Part shown: in pieces, positions 1 through 8,000 of the stretch
How the letters are laid out: each line of letters begins with the position of its first letter
Position numbering within the stretch: position 1 is the stretch's first letter
DNA from: Botryllus schlosseri
Taxonomy: Eukaryota; Chordata; Ascidiacea; Stolidobranchia; Styelidae
Direction: 5' to 3'
Assembly: GCA_000444245.1 (NCBI GenBank)
Contig: ATSW01001787.1
Coordinates: 1-23,766 of the forward strand
Length of the DNA stretch: 23,766 nucleotides
Position numbers and translations under genes: made by a program
The notes under the pieces: generated by a model
Seen by the model: the letters and a program-made list of their open reading frames with translations, nothing else
What the model was told of the DNA's origin: nothing
Database searches by the model: none

Positions 1-297
1 AGCTCCGGAGCATGTCCGAATACAAATAGGGTGCAGATATCAGGTGTGGACCATACCTGGACTCTTTTGGTGTGCAGATATCAGCTCCGGAGCATGTCCG
101 AATACAAATAGTGCGCAGATATCAGGTCTGGACCATACCTGGACTCTTTTGGTGCGCAGATATCAGCTCCGGAGCATGTCCGAATACAAATATAGGGTGC
201 AGATATCAGGTCTGGACCATGCCTGAGTTCTTTTGGTGTGCAGATATCAGCTCCGGAGCATGTCCGGATACAAATGGTGCGCAGATATCAGCACCTA
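1..297 (+). repeat. 41-bp satellite, alternating A/B monomers, forward array
   Basis: Tandem array with a GATATCAG core at 36, 77, 118, 159, 202, 243 and 284, so the period is 41 bp with one 43-bp step. Two monomer types alternate strictly. Both begin GTGCGCAGATATCAG. Type A continues CTCCGGAGC then ATGTCCGAATACAAATA; type B continues GTCTGGACC then ATACCTGGACTCTTTTG. The true higher-order unit is therefore an 82-bp dimer, and each monomer has a near-palindromic centre. The array is cut by the window start and ends abruptly near 297. Chance open frames run through it because the unit lacks stops in some frames; none is a gene. Confidence 0.95.
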
Positions 298-595
298 TAT
301 GAGCATTGAACATATAATGGTATGCACGTATAGGCACGTAGGATTTATGATCGCTATATAATTCTTAGTTAGGTTATGTTTTCTTGTACCACTCTTCTCC
401 GCCCTTCGGGTGTGAATACACACTCTTTTTGCAAGGAGTGTGAGGTTATGACAATTATTTTTATAAACGTGGTAGAAACATGTGTCAATACTACTCTCTA
501 CTTTACAAAATCCAAAGTGTAAAAAAGTATTATTATTTCCTTAAAATTTTTTCAAGTAAAATTGGATGTAGTACAAAGATATATAACGACTAGAG
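298..595. other. Gene-free spacer with a small hairpin
   Basis: AT-rich sequence between the forward satellite and the first hAT element, with no coding signal. The only structure is an inverted repeat at 419-443, CACACTC and GAGTGTG around a 10-base loop. A looser inverted pair (TGTACCAC near 386, GTGGTA near 471) surrounds it and could be remnant ends of a small element. Confidence 0.4.
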
Positions 596-1366
596 CAGGG
601 GTGTGAAACATACGACCAGACGATTTTATCCGTCCCGCGAAAAAATTCCGAGTTGACGGAAAAATGCTTTTATTATCCGGCATATTTCTAACAAATGTTG
701 AGATTTTTAGTCCGTGAAACTTCTATTAAATAATCCCTCAATGCAACAAAGGTCAAATATGTGCATAGGCCACATTTTAACTATTATTTTGTGGTTTCAC
801 TCTAGCAGTATTAGCAAAAATTCGGTGACATTGACACGCAATTCCGGGAAGCCAAAATGGAGAACACTGAGTTCAGAGTTTTATGGAAAAATTGACCTAG
901 AATTAGTTATTCACAGGAGCGAAAACGCCAATGTGAAATCGTTGCATGCATGAATATATGGAGAATATAGTAGTCATAAAAATGTAATTCAAACATCTGC
1001 GTTCGCAGCACTACTGTATCACTTCTGACTTAAAAGGTTCCCGAACACCAGAGGAAAACGAATCGCGATTTAAATGAACCGAATTCCAACGGCCACGTCT
1101 ACAGTTAAATCTCTTGTATTCCTCCCAACGCATACGCAGAGTTAACGCCAGATTACGACTGAAACAAGGGGATCATAGAAATATGCTTATATCGTCGTAA
1201 GAGCCCCTGTTTTAGCGGTTTGTAACTATATTCAACCAGTCAATATTTGTATTTTTGCGAATTCCATTGTTTGCGAATAAACGTGTCGCTTGAATAGAAC
1301 CCCTAATCCCCTATGTTCTGAAGGTTTGAATGCGGCCCGCGAAACAACTTGAGTTTGACACCCCTG
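596..1366. mobile_element. Non-autonomous hAT transposon, 771 bp
   Basis: Terminal inverted repeats are CAGGGGTGTGAAAC on the left and, read inward from the right, CAGGGGTGTCAAACTC. They are flanked by an 8-bp duplication matching at 7 of 8 positions: GACTAGAG at 588-595 and CACTAGAG at 1367-1374. An 8-bp duplication and ends beginning CAGNGG are hAT hallmarks. An 80-codon open frame inside (714-953) matches no transposase motif I recognise, so the element presumably relied on transposase from elsewhere. Confidence 0.85.
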
Positions 1367-1392
1367 CACTAGAGTAGCCTAAGTGATGCAAG

Positions 1393-1460
1393 CAGGCAAA
1401 ATCTGCCTGAGGACTCCAAAATAAATGTAAGTGGTCTGTTACTGGTCAGCTCTGACCAGT
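1393..1460. other. Two perfect short hairpins
   Basis: CAGGCA (1393-1398) pairs with TGCCTG (1404-1409), and ACTGGTCA (1441-1448) pairs with TGACCAGT (1453-1460) around a 4-base loop. They lie between the hAT element and the inverted satellite array; the second merges into satellite-like GGCCTGACC sequence. Function unknown. Confidence 0.6.
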
Positions 1461-1469
1461 GACCAGGCC

Positions 1470-1824
1470 TGACCATTTCCATCCAGACATGATGTGGAGT
1501 TGATATCGACCAAAGAAATACGCTCTGGCATGGTCCAAACCTGACATCTGCGCAATATTTGTATCCAGACATACTCCGGGTCTGATATCTGCGTATCGCT
1601 TGGCGTCGGACATGCTGCGAACCTGATATCTATGCAGGAAACAGCACCAGGTATGGTCTAGACCTGATATCTGCGCACTATTTGTATTCGGACATGCTCC
1701 GGAGCTGATATCTGTGCACCAAAAGAATCCAGGTATGGCCCAGACCTGATATCTGCGCACCAAAAGAATCCAGGTATGGTCCAGACCTGATATCTGCGCA
1801 CCAAAAGAATCCAGGTATGGTCCA
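1470..1824 (-). repeat. 41-bp satellite, inverted array, first part
   Basis: Same satellite as at the window start but on the opposite strand. The CTGATATC core or its variants fall at 1500, 1541, 1582, 1623, 1664, 1705, 1746 and 1787, exactly 41 bp apart. Monomers at the left edge are diverged. The last three are nearly identical B-type units, so the strict A/B alternation is lost and recent local duplication of B is likely. A LINE fragment interrupts the array at 1825. Confidence 0.93.
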
Positions 1825-2217
1825 TCATCATTGGTTTATTAGCAATTTTATCAGTTCAATACACCACAAAAAATGCGATACAATGAATAGACAGGAAGAT
1901 GTCGAAGCGACTTGGATTTGTCACTGGAGTCGGACACCCACCTTGGCCTAGGCGTAGTAAAGAGGAGGCATGCACACTGAATGAAAGTAAAGAATACAGT
2001 ATAGAAAAAGAAAGCGACAAGAAATAGGGCGGCATGTCATGGGAAGCGAGATCGATAGGTCAGTCGTGGTCCGGTAATCTTGAGGATGGACTGTATTTAT
2101 TTAGTAGTAATTGCTTGTATTTCGACTTGAATGTGGACATGCTCGTCGACTGTCGGATGGCCGGCGGGATACTGTTCCACACATCAGGTCCGGCATATTT
2201 GATGGAGCGATGATCTA
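1825..2217 (-). mobile_element. LINE (non-LTR retrotransposon) 3' end, 5'-truncated
   Basis: On the minus strand it encodes the C-terminal tail of a LINE reverse-transcriptase ORF: YAGPDVWNSIPPAIRQS, then MSTFKSKYKQLLLNKY. This G-P-x-x-W-N-S-x-P ... S-x-x-x-F-K pattern is typical of CR1/L2/Jockey-group elements. A ~260-bp 3' untranslated region follows and ends in AATAAACCAATGATGAT, a short ATG-repeat tail. The insertion sits inside the 41-bp satellite and is flanked by TCCA (1821-1824 and 2218-2221). Removing 397 bp restores the 41-bp phase exactly, so it is younger than the array. Related copies lie at 18541, 19590, 21440 and 23041. Confidence 0.88.
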
Positions 2218-2460
2218 TCCAGACCTGATATCTGCGCACTATTTGTATTCGGACATGCTCCGGACCTGATATCTGCGCACTATTTGTATTCGGACATGCT
2301 CCGGAGCTGATATCTGCGCACCAAACGAATCCAGGTATGGTCCAGAGCTGATATCTGCGCACAAAATTCCCCCAGGCATGGTCCGGACCTGATATCTGCG
2401 CACTGAATCGACCTAGACATGCTTAAGACGTGATATCTGCGCTCTAAACGAAGCGTGACC
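2218..2460 (-). repeat. 41-bp satellite, inverted array, second part
   Basis: Continuation beyond the LINE insertion. Cores fall at 2225, 2266, 2307, 2348, 2389 and 2430, again exactly 41 bp apart and in phase with the first part once the LINE is removed. A-type (CTCCGGAG) and B-type (GGTCCAGA) centres are mixed. The last two monomers are diverged. Confidence 0.93.
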
Positions 2461-2490
2461 TTTATATGACCTCGATGCTGCGATTTTTGG

Positions 2491-2612
2491 TGATATCTGC
2501 GATATCTGAGTATATCCACAATGATATCTGCGATATCTGAGTATATCCACAGTGGTGATATCTGCGATATCTGCGATACCTGCGATATCTGCGATATCTG
2601 AGTATATCCACG
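2491..2612 (-). repeat. 9-bp GATATCTGC repeats derived from the satellite core
   Basis: Beyond 2460 the 41-bp period is lost and the satellite core is reiterated at 9-bp spacing (GATATCTGC). Three larger blocks begin near 2492, 2523 and 2557, each ending in GAGTATATCCAC. The block ends about 20 bp before the DCAKD start codon, so it occupies the position expected for the core promoter or 5' untranslated region. The frame in phase with DCAKD reads Ile-Ser-Ala repeats but has a stop at 2522-2524 and no ATG before 2636. Confidence 0.9.
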
Positions 2613-2635
2613 GGGCCGTGGTGTTCTGGCATGCA

Positions 2636-2917
2636 ATGATTTTAGTTGGTTTAACAGGCGGGATAGCTTCAGGAAAGTCGACAGTATCCTCCATTTTAAA
2701 GAATGATTTTAATTGCCGGGTAATAGACGCTGATGTGATAGCGAGAGAAGTGGTTGAACCTGGAAAACGTGCTTACAATTTAATAGTTGAAGAATTCGGA
2801 GCTGCCGTAATCACGGACAGTGGTGCGATAAACAGAGAAAAGCTCGGAGAAATTATCTTCAAAGACGAGGCTCGGAGAAAAAAATTGAACGCGATAGTCC
2901 ATCCTGCAATAGGGAAA
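2636..2917 (+). CDS. DCAKD: DCAKD exon 1
   Basis: Ninety-four codons from the start methionine to HPAIGK, containing the P-loop and the DAD motif. It ends in AAA before donor GTGAGT, phase 0. The frame stays open into the intron for about 47 more codons, which do not resemble the family. Confidence 0.94.
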
Positions 2918-4403
2918 GTGAGTTTTAAGATTATATTCTGCTTGTGCTTGCCCAGTTGCCCCTATAGCCGTGAAGCACGTTTTATCTGTGGAGCCCTCAA
3001 CACCGAAAAAATATGCTATAATACCTGGAAAAAGGTTACCCTAAATCGCGTTAATGCTTGATGTCACGTGTTTTACGATTACTCCCTGCACAAGACATCT
3101 GGGAAACTGTTGCGGAACCGATGTATGTTCAGGATTGTGCACAGTATCTTTCATTTCCACCGTGGGTTCAAATCAGGGTTAACCATGCAAGTCATAGCAT
3201 AAGGCTCCGAGTCACAAGTCAATCTTAGTTTCGGCTCTAGTCAAGTCGAGTCAATTTCAACTCAACACAGAGGGACAGAGTCACAAGGGGTTGAATCAGA
3301 GTCACAGAGTAAAGTCTGCAGTCCGCGTCCCAATCATATTCATAGTGTCCACTGTCCAGTGTTCCTAATTTTAGGTTAAAGTCCGGTTCACTTTACTTTT
3401 TCTGAAACTCTTCGGTCATATCTAAAGCCTTGGATTCATTCATAATATAGTTATTTTTCTCACTCTCTCTTAACACGTTTATTCAAACACATCTAAGACA
3501 GTTTCTATTTTTATTCCTAATTTTCAATTATTATCGGTCTTGATATACATGAGTCGAATCAAGTCATATAAAATGCGTCGAATCAATACTAGGGTTACCA
3601 TATTTTGGAAATCTAAAAAGAGGACACTTTTTCGGGACTTGCAAAACCGGAGTAGAATTCTCAAAAAATGGTAAATTTTTCCTACTTTGTAGTCGGTTGA
3701 CTAAAAAAAAAAGAAAAGGTCAACCTTCACGTTGTCGGGTGGTTGACTAAGAAAAAAAAAGAGGGCAAAATCTCAAAAAATAGGACAAAAGTGAAAGTCT
3801 CAAAAACGAAGACAAACCCTCTTTAAAGAGGATGTATGGTAACCTTTGTCAATCCACAAATCGACTCGAGTCGGGTAATCTTCCATATGTATTAACAAAA
3901 TGACAATTCGAGTCCACGAAAAATTGCTACTCAAGTCATTACAACCCTCTTTCAAGTTCACAATGATTGACCGGTGCGCAAATTTCGATCCTGCCGTTTT
4001 TCAGGCCATCTTCTGGAAAGTTTTGCTGTCTTTTTTCTCCGGACACCGCTTCATTATTCTCGACATTCCGTTGCTTTTTGAATCAAAGACATGGACATAC
4101 ATCACCAGCCCTAATGTAGTTGTGTACTGCTCTAAAGAAACGCAACTGAAACGTCTTATGAAACGAAATAACTTATCGCAGGGAGACGCTCAGTCTAGAA
4201 TCGATTCCCAGATGTCGTTGGAGGAAAAGCGATGTCAGGCTGACATCGTTATCGGCAATGATGGAACGTTAGATGATACTTACAAACAAGTTGAAAAATT
4301 GCACAAAAATTTGGATAAATCTAAAAAATATTTATTCGCCAGAGCTACGCTTATAATTGTATGTTCCTGTCTGTTTGCTTTTGGATATAAACTCTTATTG
4401 TGA
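2636..4403 (+). CDS. DCAKD: Dephospho-CoA kinase domain-containing protein (2 exons: 2636-2917, 4005-4403)
   Basis: Predicted to phosphorylate the 3'-hydroxyl of dephospho-CoA with ATP, the last step of coenzyme A synthesis (CoaE family). Spliced length is 226 aa; human DCAKD is about 231. The start ATG at 2636 gives MILVGLTGG, matching the family N-terminus. Visible motifs: P-loop GGIASGKS (residues 8-15); VIDADVIARE (29-38), the substrate-side acidic motif; HPAIGK at the end of exon 1; ILDIPLLFE (112-120); and RLMKRNNL...DAQSRIDSQ, the adenine/lid region. The C-terminal ~20 residues are hydrophobic (ATLIIVCSCLFAFGYKLLL), resembling the tail anchor of animal DCAKD, so membrane attachment, probably mitochondrial, is inferred. 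Donor GTGAGT and acceptor TTTTTCAG meet in phase 0. The gene starts beside satellite DNA, and its intron is packed with repeats. No clear AATAAA closely follows the stop. Confidence 0.95.
3200..3990. repeat. GAGTC-rich dispersed element in DCAKD intron 1
   Basis: Many GAGTC/GACTC words (for example 3208-3300, 3548-3585 and 3860-3935) mark a diverged dispersed repeat. The stretch around 3385-3460 (TTCACTTTACTTTTT ... TTCATTCATAATATA) aligns with 18330-18400, so the two are copies of one family. The copy here is interrupted by a MITE at 3592-3844. A GAGTC-rich segment from 20187 looks related. Ends are not clear. Confidence 0.6.
3592..3844. mobile_element. MITE with GGGTTACCATA termini, copy 1
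   Basis: The left end GGGTTACCATATTTTGGA and right end ATGGTAACC are inverted. A TA dinucleotide precedes the left end (3590-3591). Inside are GAGGACA words and two A-rich modules beginning GGTTGACT (3695, 3741). The second copy at 18699-19020 shares ends and internal words. A TA target would suit a Tc1/mariner-type element, but no transposase is present, so the superfamily is uncertain. Confidence 0.75.
4005..4403 (+). CDS. DCAKD: DCAKD exon 2
   Basis: Follows acceptor TTTTTCAG (4004) in phase 0 and runs 132 codons to TGA at 4401-4403. It carries DIPLLFE, VVVYC, the lid motif RNNL...DAQSRIDSQ, and the hydrophobic C-terminal tail. The open frame extends upstream of the acceptor through repeat sequence that does not match the family, which fixes the exon start. 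Confidence 0.94.
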   Translation, partial: AIFWKVLLSFFSGHRFIILDIPLLFESKTWTYITSPNVVVYCSKETQLKRLMKRNNLSQGDAQSRIDSQMSLEEKRCQADIVIGNDGTLDDTYKQVEKLHKNLDKSKKYLFARATLIIVCSCLFAFGYKLLL

Positions 4404-4901
4404 TGTGATACCTTAAATATGCAGATTTTATTGTTAATTCATGTATTTTAACTCAACATTATCGGTTGAATAATGCGAGGATTCTGTGTGAAATGATTTT
4501 AGGAATTTTTAGAAATGTTTCTCGTGGCATTAGAACATGGAAATCACTGAAATTGCCAATGTTGCTGTAATTTCTGCTTATGGTAAATTAGTGACCGTTT
4601 GTCGACTGCTGATGTACATGTACACTGGTTTTTCCAATTCTATAGGCCTATTAGTTGCTAACAATTACCCCTAACGAGTGTCAGCCGAAGATATTCAGGT
4701 TTCAATATCAATATATTAGTCAATTGTATATTAAAGTTCTGTGCCTTCAAGAGTCTCTTTAAATGAGTGTTTCTCGAATCTCATGCAATATTGTCAATTT
4801 TACAAATCACGTTTACAGAAAATTAAGAGCAATTAAACGTCTATTCAATGCTGGTGTGAAATCAACACTAATCCTTACCATCTATTACTACCCTTGATTC
4901 G
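4404..4901. other. DCAKD-NUB1 intergenic region
   Basis: 498 bp between the DCAKD stop and the NUB1 start, holding the DCAKD 3' untranslated region and presumably the NUB1 promoter. No clear AATAAA or TATA box stands out. A dispersed repeat lies at 4640-4770. The gap is much larger than is usual inside trans-spliced operons, so independent transcription is the simpler reading. Confidence 0.55.
4640..4770 (+). repeat. Dispersed repeat family P, copy 1
   Basis: Contains AACGAGTGTCAGCCG, then TCAATATCAATATATT, then CAATTGTATATTAAAGTTCTG and GAGTCTC. Reverse-complement copies occur at 10690-10799 and 18108-18215, and partial copies at 16735-16803 and 17240-17275. This is an ancient interspersed repeat of unknown class. 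Confidence 0.7.
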
Positions 4902-5057
4902 ATGGCCTCGGCAAGTGAAGAAGACATTACCAAAGTAAAAACGCATCTCAGGAACAACAATATAAAGCTATGGCTGCCACCGTATTCAGACGAACAGGGA
5001 AGGCCGCAGCACGAATCAATCACAAATATCGTATCGGAAATCAGTGAAAAAACATCG
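4902..5057 (+). CDS. NUB1: NUB1 exon 1
   Basis: Fifty-two codons from MASASEED to ISEKTS, with the conserved NUB1 N-terminal words IKLWLPPYSDE (human has IQLWKPPYTDE). Ends before donor GTGAGT, phase 0. Confidence 0.92.
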
Positions 5058-8000
5058 GTGAGTGTCCTTCATTATAATTAACACTCGTCGAAAATTACAA
5101 TGCATTTTGCCAGCACTTCCAAGCTTTAACAAACTATCAATCAAGTTAGTTGTCCATTTATTGAGTAGTTCTGATTCTAGATTCGCATTTTAAAAATTAT
5201 TTGGTTTCCAAACAACTAGAAAACATGTGTCGTCGTTTGGTGTGAATCGTGCAGAGGTGGTCAAAGTAGTCATGAAAGCTACGCAAGTAGAAGTAGAAAC
5301 GGAAAAATCTACTCAAGTACAAGTAGAAGTACTTCTAAAATAAGCCACCTAAAACTACTTGAAGTAGAAGTAGAATGGACTGACTTTAAAACTACTCAAG
5401 TAAGTAAGTAGTTTTGAAAACAATCTTAATTCGTTCGCATGGACTGTCAAAAACTGTGAATTGAGCTACGCGGCAGGTGCAGACAGCTTGATTCGTATTG
5501 ATCCATCTCAGGAGGTATCAATTTTATACAGAATAAGCAATGTTTCGCATCATGGAGTGCTGATTAGAGTAGGCCCTATTGATATGAAAATGCGATACTA
5601 ACCCTTTGTCTACTAGAAGACCCCGTTTTTAGAGAATAACATGGCATGGCGCCCGACCCCATATTATAAGGCCCCAAGTTTAGGCGAAGAGCATTACGCA
5701 GAAGTTGTATCGGATACGATTTCATCACTTTGCACGATTAGTATACGTTAATAACAAATATTGTGGATCGTAAAAGTTATACCTAGTGTAGCTTTATTAC
5801 ACTTGCTTTCATGCTTCAACATGTATGTTCTGCAGACAAAAGAGCTGAAAGTAATTAGAACTCAAAGTATGATACTCGCAATTGAAAGTGAAACACAAAT
5901 ACCACTTCTAAAAAGCGAAAAATATATTTCATGTCTTTTGTCCATAAAGCTTCAATGGTGATCTGCTAAAACAGGTGTAACGTTAAAAAAAGCTGGATTT
6001 TCCGGATTAGCAAGACACGTAATGGGCTGCTAGATTACGATATGATAGGTAGGCCTAATTGCTAGATTGTGAAACGGTAGTTTCAAACGTTATGGTGAGC
6101 CATATTTACTGTGATGAAATATTTGATATGGGCGACAATGTGGTGTGAGAGGAACCCAGCAATCCGGTACCTATATTATATTCACTGACACTTTCATGAA
6201 ATATATTTGTCACTCCATCGCTACTATGCGCTAAGCGCAACAAAATTTCTGGACTTTACTTGACTTTTATGAATGTTAAATGTTGATGCTTCGGGAAAAC
6301 AACCCCGAAAGTCCTCAAGCTATCTTTCGTATTGGGTGATTAAACTACTTATACTTGACAAACTGAAAATAGCGAAAAGTAAGTAAGTAGATCACAAAAT
6401 ATTACAAAGTAGAAGGAGAGAAAATCAGATCTACTTGAGTAAGTACCAGAAGTAGAGGAAAACTACTTGAGTACTTCGAAAAAGTAGAAGTACTTCGTTA
6501 CTGACCACCTCTGGATTCGTGATACCAGTATTCTGCTGTGTGATGTTCTTGCAGCCATTGCTAGCTCAGAGTCATAACTACTAACATTGGTGTAGCTCAA
6601 CTTGGCTAGTAGAGTAATAAGGGGAAAATGCCGGTAATCTCTAATCCCAATCTAAGTTGGGAAATGTTTCTTTGTTCTAATTCTAATCCTAGTGAAATGT
6701 TTCAATGCTCTAATTTTAATCTGGGTTTCCTGTAAATGCTGCAGAAGAACTGTATCATGCGAAACCAGCCAAGCTTGCTGTACAAGCATTCGCCATTTCC
6801 AAGTTTTCACAAATTCAGTAATTTTAATCTAATTTGGTGAAGATAGGGGATCGGTTTTGGGGGTCGAAACCCCGTCCTTTTTAAATGCCCATTCTATCTT
6901 CGATATACCTTGGCTCATTTCCGATTCAGTAATTCATATTTTCAGTTATTAGCAGTTTTAGCTATTTTTAAAGACCTTTAGTTCTAGTTGCTAGTTTTGA
7001 AAATTTGTACAAGTCTGATCACTTCTTTTTCTCAGCTGCCACAAGACCTCGTGTCGAACTGCGTCACAAATCTTCACCAGCACTCCGTCCAAAGGTTGCG
7101 AAAAATGCAGCAAAACATTGTCAGCCTCAGAATCAAGTGTTCGCAAACGCAGGGCTCCGATACCGAATCGATTGAAGTGAGCCTTGCTATTTCCGGGGCG
7201 CGTTTAAAGACTATTATAGCGGAGAAATTAGGGTGAGTGGTAGAGATAGGCAAAATCGGGTACCGGAGTGATTCCATTCCGAATCGAGTGTTAGGCTTCA
7301 GGTCGAGTATTTCACCATCACTCGGGACGTAGTAACGGTGTGAGCTGGCAAGTTCAAATACATACCTTTTATGCCACCGCACGGAATATTATGCCAGTTT
7401 TGCATCACATTAAAGGTAATTTTGTATTTTTCAGTCATTCCCATTTCATTACACTTCGTGACAATGCTGTGAGTTGATCGCGACTTCACAGATATGTCAT
7501 ATGTCATTTCCAGTAACGTATGTAGCTTTGTAGGGGAGAGGAGGCCAAGATGAGACACGTTTCTGATATTTCAACGCCACTCGAGGAGTGTTGCCTTCTG
7601 ACGAGTAATTTTAGTACCAATGCAAAGCCTGTGATCTGCACTATTCATGACTCTGTTTTTGAGTTATATTGAACAACATACTTACGGATTTCTTGACCCT
7701 CAAAAATCCTTGCACAAATGTCTCAACTTACCCCCAGGTAAGATGAGACACACCGTGTTCAAGATGAGACACCAAGCAATTCTTGCTCGTTACACCACCA
7801 ATTCATCCCAAATGATGAATGAACTAGCAACATCGTGAATAAAATATAATAATCTTGAAATATTACACTTTTAAAAATAATTTTTACATCATATACGAAT
7901 TTAAAGGACATCTAAAACCAATTATCCATGGGATCCAGCAACAATAAGAATTTTCCTATTGTTTTGTCTTGTAATGTCACATCTGGTCCACTACTAGATA

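Noticed and set aside
1-297. CRISPR array
   Set aside because: The whole 41-bp unit repeats, including the would-be spacers, and the context is a eukaryotic genome.
2060-2362. 100-codon minus-strand frame
   Set aside because: It joins LINE tail sequence to satellite monomers by chance; neither is a host gene.
2552-2635. N-terminal extension of DCAKD through the 9-bp repeat (Ile-Ser-Ala repeats)
   Set aside because: The frame opens only at a GTG; an in-frame stop lies at 2522-2524 and there is no ATG before 2636, where the family N-terminus begins.
3160-3180. tRNA B box GGTTCAAATC
   Set aside because: No A box at the right distance and no cloverleaf.
4404-4901. DCAKD-NUB1 trans-spliced operon
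   Set aside because: The 498-bp spacer with a repeat inside is far longer than typical operon gaps, and no trans-splice acceptor stands out just before the NUB1 start.
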